A stretch of 7,027 nucleotides of DNA from an uncultured Bacteroides sp. Lineage in GTDB: Bacteria > Bacteroidota > Bacteroidia > Bacteroidales > Bacteroidaceae. The stretch lies in contig CALADS010000042.1 of the NCBI GenBank assembly GCA_937890825.1, positions 1 to 7,027 on the forward strand, given 5' to 3'. Position numbers and translations under genes: made by a program. Numbering within the stretch: position 1 is the stretch's first letter; each line of letters starts with the position of its first letter. Positions 1-6,966 of the stretch are shown here, piece after piece. The notes under the pieces were generated by a model that was not told where the DNA came from, made no database searches, and saw only the letters and a program-made list of their open reading frames with translations.

Positions 1-9
1 ACGACTCAT
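1..9 (-). CDS. 5' end of a leftward gene, possibly rteA (partial, runs off left edge)
   Basis: An ATG at 9-7 is followed by AGT CGT (Met-Ser-Arg) up to the window edge. It has a good ribosome-binding site, AAGGG (21-17), 7 bases upstream, unusual enough in this AT-rich leader to suggest a true start. Only three codons are visible, so the product cannot be read. From context, downstream of a tetQ-type promoter and leader with tetQ missing, the next gene of the operon would be rteA, the sensor kinase of the RteA/RteB pair. That is inference; any other cargo gene is possible. Confidence 0.35.
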
Positions 10-50
10 AAATCTACCCTTAATCGTGTATTGGATGATAGTTGCGGATT

Positions 51-98
51 TTAGGTTAAGCAATAATATACTACAGTAGATGCATTGTCGAAACGCAC
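51..98 (-). CDS. Second leader ORF / remnant of the extended Tet(Q) N-terminus (15 aa)
   Basis: GTG (98-96) opens a short frame reading MRFDNASTVVYYCLT and stopping at TAA 53-51. A strong SD, AGGAGG (112-107), lies 8 bases upstream. The first 14 residues match, from memory, the 16-residue extension (MRFDNASTVVYYCL then Ile-Gln) that precedes Met of MNIINLG in some Tet(Q) annotations; in tetQ-bearing elements this frame runs directly into tetQ. Here the two codons after Leu have changed to ACC TAA and the tetQ ATG is missing. It could be a translated leader peptide, since 16-aa leader ORFs were noted in CTnDOT, or the stub of a lost tetQ. Confidence 0.5.
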   Translation of the reverse strand: MRFDNASTVVYYCLT

Positions 99-169
99 CT
101 TTTAATACCTCCTCGTAGCATATGAGAACTACAGGATTACTAACTCGTATTAATATGTATATTATTACT
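59..169 (-). promoter_or_regulatory. tetQ-type translational attenuator (Hp1/Hp8 leader hairpin)
   Basis: In leftward RNA, AGTAATAATATAC (169-157, Hp1) can pair with GTATATTATTGCT (71-59, Hp8) in a 13-bp stem with one G-U pair. The arms are separated by 85 nt (156-72). The CTnDOT tetQ leader is described as having Hp1 and Hp8 arms separated by 85 bp, with Hp8 holding the tetQ ribosome-binding site, so the match is specific. Hp1 overlaps the end of the 3-codon leader ORF. Ribosomes stalled there by tetracycline would free Hp8 by favouring a competing short Hp1-Hp2 hairpin; TAATAT/ATATTA at 164-151 could be part of that (inference). All these parts look intact, but the tetQ start codon that should follow Hp8 at 50-48 reads AAT. 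Confidence 0.82.
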
Positions 170-176
170 GCCGCAT
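165..176 (-). CDS. 3-residue regulatory leader peptide (Met-Arg-Gln)
   Basis: The minus strand reads ATG CGG CAG TAA immediately after the promoter. The last codons overlap the Hp1 arm of the attenuator. In CTnDOT a 3-aa leader peptide is the one shown to be needed for tetracycline control of the tetQ operon; its size and position fit this ORF. The stalled or moving ribosome is thought to decide which leader hairpin forms. The peptide itself probably has no function beyond being translated. No strong SD precedes it, and the ATG lies only a few bases from the predicted transcript start. Confidence 0.65.
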   Translation of the reverse strand: MRQ

Positions 177-184
177 AACGATTA

Positions 185-215
185 CAAAATTACACAAAAA
201 AATATATCTAACAAA
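185..215 (-). promoter_or_regulatory. Bacteroidota-type promoter (tetQ-operon promoter)
   Basis: On the minus strand a -33 element TTTG (215-212) is followed after exactly 19 bp by a -7 element TAATTTTG (192-185), a perfect match to the Bacteroidota consensus TTTG-N19-21-TAnnTTTG. Transcription would start near 178 and run leftward into the leader. A start there gives about 130 nt to the position where the tetQ ATG is expected (50-48), which agrees with the published leader length for CTnDOT tetQ. It is the only full match I found in the AT-rich left end. Confidence 0.8.
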
Positions 216-297
216 AGTGGGAGGATTTTTTAACTTTTTACCATAGACATTTTATTAGGGAAGCGTAGGTTCAACTGGCAAGTACAAATAAGTAGAA

Positions 298-503
298 ATG
301 TTTGAACAACACCGTTTTAGGAAGTTGAAAAATCAAGTTTCTCTCTCGGTATAGCGTTTATTTTGGCCAATATCTTCTTTAGTTTAGCATTTGTGTATTT
401 CCCATTCGTGTTCTATTTAGCTCCTTATTATGAGTATGTAGCAAGTTACTTATCAAATTCAGCCTCTTTGAGGGTCAAATATGGTTTTGCAAATGGTGAC
501 TGA
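298..503 (+). pseudogene. Possible broken small membrane-protein ORF
   Basis: An ATG at 298-300 opens a frame with a basic start (MFEQHRFRKLKNQVSLSV) and stops at TAG 352-354. Another frame, open from 321 to the TGA at 501-503, continues with a strongly hydrophobic stretch (IAFILANIFFSLAFVYF) and a polar tail ending KYGFANGD. Removing one CT unit from the CTCTCTC run at 341-347 would join both into one protein of about 67 residues with a positive N-terminus and one or two membrane-spanning segments. This could be a small membrane protein broken by a 2-bp slip. Against it: no clear promoter or SD, no family I recognise, and a hydrophobic frame in AT-rich DNA can arise by chance. On the opposite strand a 21-codon frame (511-446) contains PYLTLKEAEFDK, so the coding strand, if any, is uncertain. 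Confidence 0.22.
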
Positions 504-580
504 CAAGACATAAACAAGGTCAGCAGGAATTTTTTACATAAATGGACATGAATGTATATAACCTAAAATAAGAATAAATT

Positions 581-684
581 TTAATAAGGGCTGCCCAAAA
601 AGAAAAAAATGCAGTTGCCATCCTATAGATACTTGCAGAAAGGATAAAATTTACTTTTAGACCTTTTGGGATAGCCCTTATTAA
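581..684. repeat. 104-bp MITE-like element with 20/21-bp inverted ends
   Basis: The left arm (581-600) and right arm (664-684) are inverted repeats differing only by a substitution and a 1-base gap in the middle (GGGCTGCCC against GGGCTATCCC after reverse complementing). The outermost bases are TTAATAAGGGCT on the left and its exact complement on the right. If the element itself begins at TAAGGG, it is flanked by TTAA on both sides; a TA duplication fits equally, because the flank is palindromic. The interior (601-663) is AT-rich with no coding sign. It begins 24 bp downstream of the methyltransferase-helicase stop. It could be a non-autonomous transposon or insertion-sequence remnant, or a long hairpin ending or stabilising that operon's mRNA. 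I cannot name the family. Confidence 0.65.
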
Positions 685-707
685 TACTTCAGATAAAATT
701 CCTTAGG

Positions 708-3700
708 TTATATTTTCAATCCTTTGGACCGGGTTTCCTCCTTGGCATACAGTCCCGGACGCCCGATTATGACATGGTTGGCAACGATACTATCCGCCGG
801 ACTGCGTATCTGCGGCGGTGCATTTTCGGGATATTGCGCCTGCCTGTTCCTCACATCTTCCGCTTCCGGCTTGAGCTGTTGCCCTTCATTCTCCTTTTCT
901 GCGACTTCGGGCGTGGGTGGCGCAAGCTCCAGCTGAATTTTTCGGTCAAGGGCGGCAAGTTCGGACTTCAACTGCTTCAGCTCGTCCTCCTTCTTCCACA
1001 CCTTACCCGCTATCTCCTGTAACTGCGGTATCTCCATCTCCAGCACCTCGTTCTTCGCCTTGTACTGGTCGATGATGGAGGGTATCCTCTCCATCGCGTT
1101 GAGGAAGTTGCGGGCGGCGGCCAACGGGTCAGCCATCGCCAGATGCCCGTTGTTGTAGGTGTACTTGTAGTTCCCCTCGACCACGAAGCGGTTGTCGGTG
1201 AACTCCAATCCCTCTTTGAGTATCCTTTCGCTCACCACCTTTATCGGAAAACCGTAAAGTTCACCGACCTGCGTGTACAACCCTCCGGTCGTGGCATTCT
1301 TGGCTATCTCCTGCAAACGCTTTCCGATGACCTTCTCATCGGCGGAATCCACTCCGTCCACCTTTATTATATTAAGGCGGTTGCCCTCCTTGTCGGTCTG
1401 CACCACCGACAGGAAGCGGTTCCAGTCCTCCGTCATGGCATCTATGAAAGCCGTGTTGTTGCGCAACTCGCCGGTCTTTGACTCCAGCTTGAACTCCGAA
1501 TCACGCTTGCCCTTGTTGAACGACTTGCGTTCCCCTTCGAGCGATGCGATCCGCTTTTCCAGTTTCGCCTTGTCCAACAGGTCGGTATTGCCGGAGAGCA
1601 ACGCCATGTATTCCGAGAAATTCATGCCCGATTTTTCGTCCATTGCCCCCTCGTCGATGGTACGCGCACCCATCGCACCGCTTTTGAGCTGGCTTATGAA
1701 AGTCTGCTTGCAGTGCAGGAGGTTGAACTTGTAGCTGTCCAGTGACTTCTCCACCGCGTAGATGATTACATCCACGTTGTTCCCGGCGAAATGTTTGGCA
1801 ATCTCATTACCTGCCCTAACTCCGCGTCCGTCACGCTGTTGCAAGTCGGACGGTCGCCACGGCGTATCGAGATGATGGATAGCCACACACCGTTTCTGGG
1901 CGTTCACACCCGTTCCGAGCATAGAGGTAGAGCCGAACAGCACACGCACCGTCCCGGCGTTCATGGCGTCTATCACCGCCTTCCGCGCCTTGTCGGTCTT
2001 GCACTCCTGAATGAAGCGCACCTCGCTTGGCGGTATACCGTAGTCCTCCGTCAGTTTGCGCTTGATTTCCGAATAGACGTTCCACCCGTCGCCCGGCTGG
2101 TATGTCCCCAAATCAGAGAAAACGAACTGCGTGCCTTTCTGGGCGTCGTATTTTTGATAATACTCCGCGATCATCTTGGCACAGTGACTCGCTTTGTTGT
2201 CGGGATGATCTTCGTAATTCGGGTCTATCATGCGCATGTCGAGTGCCATTTTCCGGGCATAGTCCGTGGCGATGAGCATCTTCGCCTTTTCTTCCGTTTC
2301 CGAAAGCGGCAGCCTGCCCAACAAGGTGGCATCGCCCGTCTTGGCGAACTGCATCAGTTTCTGTATGAAGTCCTCCTGTTCCGGCGTGGGCGGTATATGG
2401 TGCAGTATCTCGTTCTTGGCAGGACGGTCAACGCCCACATCCTCCGCCGTGCGGTAGTCCGTGATTTCATTATAGAAGGCGGCAAGCTCCGGCACTTTGA
2501 TGAAGTAGCGGAAACGCTCCTTCTGGACCACATTGTTCGTCACGTTAAATTCAAAATCCGTCGTCTTCTTGGCAAATATCGCCGCCCAAGCGTCGAAACA
2601 CCTTATGTCCTGCCGTTCCAGCTCCTTCGGGCGCAGGTACTTGAACAGCAGGTACAATTCAGTCAGTGAGTTGCTGATAGTCGTGCCGGAGAGGAAGGTC
2701 GCACCCAAGTCTTTTCCTGTGCGCTCCTGTATGGTGCGTATGGCAAAGAGCATGTTAAGTGCCTTCTGGCTTCCCTCGCTGTTTCCCAATCCCGCCACAC
2801 GGTCGTGGCGCGTGTTGAAAGTCAGATTCTTGAACTGGTGGCTCTCATCTATGAAGATGTGGTCGATGCCCATCTGCTTGAAATCCACCACGTCGTCCGT
2901 GCGTGACTTTATGGCGTGTTCCACCTTCTCCAGCTTCGCTTCAAGGTTGTGCTTGCGCTTCTCCAATCCTTTCAGCATCGCCCGCGACACGTTCTTTCCC
3001 TGCTGCCGTAGCACTTCGAGGTTTTCCTCCACCGTGTCAAGCTCTGCTTGCAGGATGCGCTGCTGCAATTCCGGCGACTGCGGTATCTTGCCGAACTGGT
3101 CGTGCGACATGATGACGCAATCGTAGTCGTTGTTCTTTATATTATTGAAGAAGCGCACACGGTTGGCGGTCGAAAAGTCCTTCTCCGAAGCGTACAGAAT
3201 ACGTGCGTTGGGATATGCCGCCTGATAGGTGGCTGCAATCTCCGCAACGTTGGCTTTCAGCCCGATAATCATCGGCTTGTGTGCCAAATTCAGACGCTTC
3301 ATCTCATGCGCGGCGATGCACATTATCAGCGTCTTACCGGTTCCCACCTCGTGGTCGCAAATTCCGCCGCCGTTCTGTTTCAACATCCAGACGCAATCCA
3401 TCTGTGAGGGATAGACGCTCTTGATACCCCGGCTTGCCAGCCCTTTCAGGTTGAGGTCGGGAAAGGTCTGATGGGAGCCGTCGTAGCGCGGGCGCACGAA
3501 ACAGTTGAACTTGCGGTTATACATCGTCACAAGCCGCTCCTTGAACTGCGGCGACTGCTCTTCGAGCCATTCGGAGAAGCCGTTTCGTATCTCGTCAATC
3601 TTGGCGTTGGCGAGTTGTATTCCCTCGCTGTCGCGCATCTTGATGTCGTTGCCATGCTCGTCCTTGCCGATGGACTTCATCATGTCAGGGCAGGTGTTGT

Positions 3701-6524
3701 GCAGGGCGTGTTTTAGGAGGTGCATACCGTCATAGTTCCGGTAATACCCCTTCACCAGAAACTCGTCCGTGATTTTCATGGTGCGGTAGCCGCACACCAC
3801 CGAAAACTCGTCCATGCTTGCGGAATAGGCGATTTTCACCTCCGTGTCGAACAGCCGGCTCATGTAGGCGGCATAGACACCCGTCGGAATCCAGCGTTCC
3901 CCGAAATTGAAGTCCAGATCCTCGAAGGCGATGCGCTGCGGCTCGGCATCTTTCAGAGCCTCCAACGCCTGCTTCACCTCCGGCATACGCTCATTTTCGG
4001 GATTGTCACCCATCCATGCCTCTATGCGTTCCGCTTTCTCTATGACATTTCCGGCGATGAAACGGTCTTTGATTTCGTAACCGGTCACGAGCGGATTGTA
4101 GTAGATGCGCCCTTGCAGGGCAGTGAGCAAATCCTCCGCCGTGCTGTCGGTTATCTCCCGCATATAGTCGAGATTGACCGTACCATATTTGTTGAGCGAC
4201 GCAGACAGGGCTTCTTCGGGAGAGCCTACGTTGGCATGGCTCTCCACCGCGAAGGAAACAGGATGCTCGAAGATGTCCGCCTTGACGAACTTTCCGTTTT
4301 CCATCCGTTCCAGCGAAAGGATGTCGCGCCCGCCCGCATCCATCATCACTAACTTCACGTTCTGCTTGGCGTTGAGGTTGCCGTAGCGCATGACAAACTC
4401 ATCGTAACAGGTATTCAGATGCTCTCGCCACGGAACATTTGCCTCGCGCCGGAGCGATTCATAACGGTACAGACGCTCGTAGGCGTCACGCAGCGACACA
4501 TACAACAACGCCTTTTCCTTCTGGTATCCTTTCAGGTCGAGCGGCTGGAATGTCGCCCCGTATGGCGTGATGTCTTTCAGGTAGCCGATGTTATGACGCC
4601 CCCGGTCAGCCACCAGCGACCCTTCGCGCAGGTGCATCTCCGGCGTGCGGTGGTAGGCACGCGGAGAAAGGTCCACGACTTCCTCCTTCGGCTTTTCCGC
4701 TTCGATGTCGGGGAAAAGGAAAGTCCCCACCGCTTCCGATGGGGTATCTGTAACGGCAGGTGCGGCGACTGCCTCCGGCTGTGTTTCCTCCTGTCGTGGC
4801 TGCTCACGGGAAGTTTCCGGCACGGCTTTCACTTCCGTCTTTTCCGCCACTTGTTTCTCGTTATGCTGCCTTGCCAGTTCCCGAAGTTCTTTCCTACGCT
4901 CCGGCGTCAAACCCATCATCATTTCATAGAAACCGTTGATGGGAGGATTGGTATCCCAGTCCAGTGTGGCATAGATGTCGTCCGGGTCGGCAGGCTTGGC
5001 GGTGTTCTCCGCTTTCACCTCCTTATTCTCCATTGCGGGTTTTGCAGTTGGAGCTGTCGGTGTAACCGTGACTTTCGGTTTGGGCGGAGTGGACTTTGCC
5101 GTAACTGCCTTTTTCACCGTCTTTTTCTTTTTGGAGGTTTTCGGTTGGCTGACCTCTTCCGTCATCCCCCAGAGGTCAAGCAGGGTGAGCTGCACGCCTG
5201 CGGAATATTGCGGGCGCGGTTCTATCTCCGGCTTTTCATCTGCGGGTTGCGGCTTTTCTGTCGGAGTTTCCACCGTCTGCGCCGAGGATACTGTTTCCAA
5301 TTTTATGGCAGGACGCTCTACTTTATTTTGAACGGCAACTTTTTCTTCCGTTCCTGCCTGCCGGATTGAACCCGAATACAAGCGCATGGCAAGCCTGTAA
5401 TGGAAATCCTCGTCGAGCATACGGCGCAAATCCCCGGCGATGCCTGCTGCCTTGCCCTCGTGCAGATAAACCATAGCGGGCTTCCCGTAGGGGTCTGTGT
5501 CAAGTTTCGCCATCGTATGCACGATGCGTTCCGGGTGGTGGATGAAATAGGCGTTGTCGGTCAGGGCGGTTTTCGTGTCCGTCTGTATCACGGTCATCAG
5601 CCGCTCGTCCTGCGACATTTCCTTCTTGCTGAGGTTCTTTTGCAGGACAATCAGGTCACTGCCCACCTCCGTGCCCGCGTTGTCCGTGAACAGGTTGTTG
5701 GGCAGGCGTATCGCGGATACCAGATTGGCCTGACTGAACAGCTCGTTACGCACGGAGGTCTTGGTGCTATTCAATACCCCTTGCGAGGTGATGAACGCCA
5801 CGATACCGCCGTCACGCACGGCATCCAGTCCTTTGAGAAAGAAATAGTTGTGGATGGTTTTCTGGGCGGAGCGTCTGCCGAAAGAGTCGCTCCGCTGAAA
5901 CTCCGCGTCGAACACGGCAATGTCACCGAACGGAATGTTGGACACCGCCAAGTCGAAATAATTGTTGAACGGTCTTTCGATTTTCTCAAAACCGCAGGTG
6001 CGCATTTTCTGGTCGGGATAGAGATGCCTCAAGATTGTACCCGTGAGCAGATCCTTCTCGAAAGCCATCACATCCGCATTGGGGCTGTGCCGCAGCATGG
6101 AATCCACGAACACGCCGACACCTGCCGACGGTTCGAGCATACGGGCGGGGCGGACGCTGTAATCTGCCAGCACGTCCGCGATGGTGTCGGTTATCTCTTT
6201 GGGGGTGTAGAAAGCGGTCAGCACGGACGCTTTCAGCGAATCCACAAACCGCTTGTACTCTGTTTCGTCCTTGCTGTTCTCACGGATAAGCCTGTGCAGC
6301 TCCACCGTCGGGGCGAACAGTTCGAGGTCGGATTTCGCCCACCGGACGGCATCCGTCAGTTCCTTTGCAGGGTTGAGGATACATTTCAGACCGCCGAAAC
6401 CGCAGTACCTTTGAAGTATGGCACGCTCTTCGGTTGTCGCTGTCCTATTTTCCCTGTCAAGGATGAATGCCGTCCGTATCGCCTCGATGTTGTCCCGCAG
6501 TTTCTGTTTGCGGTTAAACGCCAT
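708..6524 (-). CDS. N6-adenine DNA methyltransferase / SNF2-like helicase fusion (DarB-like, ICE-borne)
   Basis: A complete 1938-aa protein, ATG at 6524-6522 and TAA at 710-708. Residues about 100-300 form an N6-adenine methyltransferase: FYTPKEI (105-111), SAM-binding LEPSAGVGVF (130-139), acidic FEKD (155-158) and catalytic motif IV NIPF (196-199), then FFLKGLDAVRDGGIVAFI. About 390-605 is a Lys/Pro/Thr/Ala-rich, probably disordered linker. About 620-1030 is a folded region I cannot assign. The helicase follows: YPSQ (1038-1041), Walker A EVGTGKT (1059-1065), Walker B DESH (1226-1229) after a charged probable coiled coil (1151-1205), SGTT (1279-1282), and in lobe 2 LGTGVNA (1536-1542) and QQRDGRGVR (1562-1570). 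The C-terminus has two more helical coiled-coil-like parts (about 1650-1690 and 1820-1865). Such fusions are known from phage P1 DarB (an antirestriction protein) and from large ICE methylases; Bacteroides homologues are, as I recall, annotated BmhA. A role in protecting or remodelling element DNA during transfer is inferred. It has no SD-like site of its own and starts inside the DUF1896 gene. Confidence 0.93.
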   Translation of the reverse strand: MAFNRKQKLRDNIEAIRTAFILDRENRTATTEERAILQRYCGFGGLKCILNPAKELTDAVRWAKSDLELFAPTVELHRLIRENSKDETEYKRFVDSLKASVLTAFYTPKEITDTIADVLADYSVRPARMLEPSAGVGVFVDSMLRHSPNADVMAFEKDLLTGTILRHLYPDQKMRTCGFEKIERPFNNYFDLAVSNIPFGDIAVFDAEFQRSDSFGRRSAQKTIHNYFFLKGLDAVRDGGIVAFITSQGVLNSTKTSVRNELFSQANLVSAIRLPNNLFTDNAGTEVGSDLIVLQKNLSKKEMSQDERLMTVIQTDTKTALTDNAYFIHHPERIVHTMAKLDTDPYGKPAMVYLHEGKAAGIAGDLRRMLDEDFHYRLAMRLYSGSIRQAGTEEKVAVQNKVERPAIKLETVSSAQTVETPTEKPQPADEKPEIEPRPQYSAGVQLTLLDLWGMTEEVSQPKTSKKKKTVKKAVTAKSTPPKPKVTVTPTAPTAKPAMENKEVKAENTAKPADPDDIYATLDWDTNPPINGFYEMMMGLTPERRKELRELARQHNEKQVAEKTEVKAVPETSREQPRQEETQPEAVAAPAVTDTPSEAVGTFLFPDIEAEKPKEEVVDLSPRAYHRTPEMHLREGSLVADRGRHNIGYLKDITPYGATFQPLDLKGYQKEKALLYVSLRDAYERLYRYESLRREANVPWREHLNTCYDEFVMRYGNLNAKQNVKLVMMDAGGRDILSLERMENGKFVKADIFEHPVSFAVESHANVGSPEEALSASLNKYGTVNLDYMREITDSTAEDLLTALQGRIYYNPLVTGYEIKDRFIAGNVIEKAERIEAWMGDNPENERMPEVKQALEALKDAEPQRIAFEDLDFNFGERWIPTGVYAAYMSRLFDTEVKIAYSASMDEFSVVCGYRTMKITDEFLVKGYYRNYDGMHLLKHALHNTCPDMMKSIGKDEHGNDIKMRDSEGIQLANAKIDEIRNGFSEWLEEQSPQFKERLVTMYNRKFNCFVRPRYDGSHQTFPDLNLKGLASRGIKSVYPSQMDCVWMLKQNGGGICDHEVGTGKTLIMCIAAHEMKRLNLAHKPMIIGLKANVAEIAATYQAAYPNARILYASEKDFSTANRVRFFNNIKNNDYDCVIMSHDQFGKIPQSPELQQRILQAELDTVEENLEVLRQQGKNVSRAMLKGLEKRKHNLEAKLEKVEHAIKSRTDDVVDFKQMGIDHIFIDESHQFKNLTFNTRHDRVAGLGNSEGSQKALNMLFAIRTIQERTGKDLGATFLSGTTISNSLTELYLLFKYLRPKELERQDIRCFDAWAAIFAKKTTDFEFNVTNNVVQKERFRYFIKVPELAAFYNEITDYRTAEDVGVDRPAKNEILHHIPPTPEQEDFIQKLMQFAKTGDATLLGRLPLSETEEKAKMLIATDYARKMALDMRMIDPNYEDHPDNKASHCAKMIAEYYQKYDAQKGTQFVFSDLGTYQPGDGWNVYSEIKRKLTEDYGIPPSEVRFIQECKTDKARKAVIDAMNAGTVRVLFGSTSMLGTGVNAQKRCVAIHHLDTPWRPSDLQQRDGRGVRAGNEIAKHFAGNNVDVIIYAVEKSLDSYKFNLLHCKQTFISQLKSGAMGARTIDEGAMDEKSGMNFSEYMALLSGNTDLLDKAKLEKRIASLEGERKSFNKGKRDSEFKLESKTGELRNNTAFIDAMTEDWNRFLSVVQTDKEGNRLNIIKVDGVDSADEKVIGKRLQEIAKNATTGGLYTQVGELYGFPIKVVSERILKEGLEFTDNRFVVEGNYKYTYNNGHLAMADPLAAARNFLNAMERIPSIIDQYKAKNEVLEMEIPQLQEIAGKVWKKEDELKQLKSELAALDRKIQLELAPPTPEVAEKENEGQQLKPEAEDVRNRQAQYPENAPPQIRSPADSIVANHVIIGRPGLYAKEETRSKGLKI

Positions 6525-6966
6525 ATTCGTCTAAGTAAAGGACGGTTGCTCCCGTCAGCTCCGTGTAGAGCAGGTCGTAATCGGAAGACAGGGCGAAATT
6601 GTCATCCGAGAGGTCATAGACGGAGAACACGTTGCCGACAAGCGGCAGCAGTTTCAGGACAAAGGCTTCACGCTTCTCTTCCGGCACTTCATCGGCAAAC
6701 TCGTTTTCCACGACTTCGCGGAGGATGGCGTAACGGGAATAATGCAGCCCGCGCAGCAGCGTGTCCATCGCCAGTTCCTGCGCACCATCGGCGGGATAGC
6801 CTTCAAGCCGTGCCCTCTCATACGTTTCGGCGGCACGGTCGGCCCGTTCCCGTATGAAAGCGGTGTCGTCAGCCTGTTCAAACTTGTTCGTGCGGAGATA
6901 GTCCAGCAGGTACAGACCGTAATAGGAAAAGTCGGTCTGACCCTCGTTTTTCTTCTTGTTGTTCAT
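6514..6966 (-). CDS. DUF1896-family protein of Bacteroides conjugative elements
   Basis: This is a complete 150-aa ORF, from an ATG at 6966-6964 to a TAA at 6516-6514. I recognise it as the DUF1896 family, small acidic proteins carried by Bacteroidota conjugative transposons; their biochemical role is not known to me. The N-terminus is polar and lysine-rich (MNNKKKNEGQTDFSYYG), followed by a helical body with YLLDYLR, ERADRAAETYERARLEGYPADGAQE and LREVVENEFADEVPEEKRE. The C-terminus is acidic and ends LYLDEYGV. There is no signal peptide or membrane segment, so it should be cytoplasmic. Its last 11 bases overlap the start of the downstream methyltransferase-helicase gene, which points to translational coupling and a shared role, perhaps as a partner or modulator of that enzyme (inference). 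The 61 bp upstream of the ATG contain stops in the leftward frame and no recognisable promoter, so the operon promoter probably lies beyond the right edge. Confidence 0.9.
   Translation of the reverse strand: MNNKKKNEGQTDFSYYGLYLLDYLRTNKFEQADDTAFIRERADRAAETYERARLEGYPADGAQELAMDTLLRGLHYSRYAILREVVENEFADEVPEEKREAFVLKLLPLVGNVFSVYDLSDDNFALSSDYDLLYTELTGATVLYLDEYGV

Larger units (their letters stand above)
216..707. other. AT-rich intergenic stretch between the methyltransferase-helicase gene and the tetQ-type promoter
   Basis: These 492 bp are markedly more AT-rich than the neighbouring 5.8-kb gene. Apart from the inverted-repeat element at 581-684 and the doubtful ORF at 298-503, I see no gene, RNA gene or convincing intrinsic terminator. 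A short possible stem CTGAC/GTCAG (500-504 and 519-523) followed by a T run (531-536) is too weak to call. The base-composition change suggests a junction between a backbone module and the tet regulatory module. Confidence 0.6.

Noticed and set aside
500..536. Possible terminator hairpin (CTGAC/GTCAG, then a T run) after the small plus-strand ORF
   Set aside because: The stem is only 5 bp with a 14-base loop, and the T run begins several bases away, too weak to distinguish from chance in AT-rich DNA.
1791..2669. 292-codon open frame on the plus strand
   Set aside because: It is antisense to helicase lobe 2, whose motifs (LGTGVNA, QQRDGRGVR) are clear on the minus strand. No motif or start context supports the plus-strand frame.
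4419..5369. 316-codon open frame on the plus strand
   Set aside because: It is antisense to the linker region of the large gene. The Phe-, Cys- and Arg-rich translation mirrors Lys- and Glu-rich codons on the true strand.
5400..6857. 485-codon open frame on the plus strand
   Set aside because: It lies fully antisense to the methyltransferase region and the DUF1896 gene, both of which carry recognisable protein motifs. Its translation is rich in Arg, His, Val and Leu with no known motif, as expected for a shadow of a GC-rich gene.
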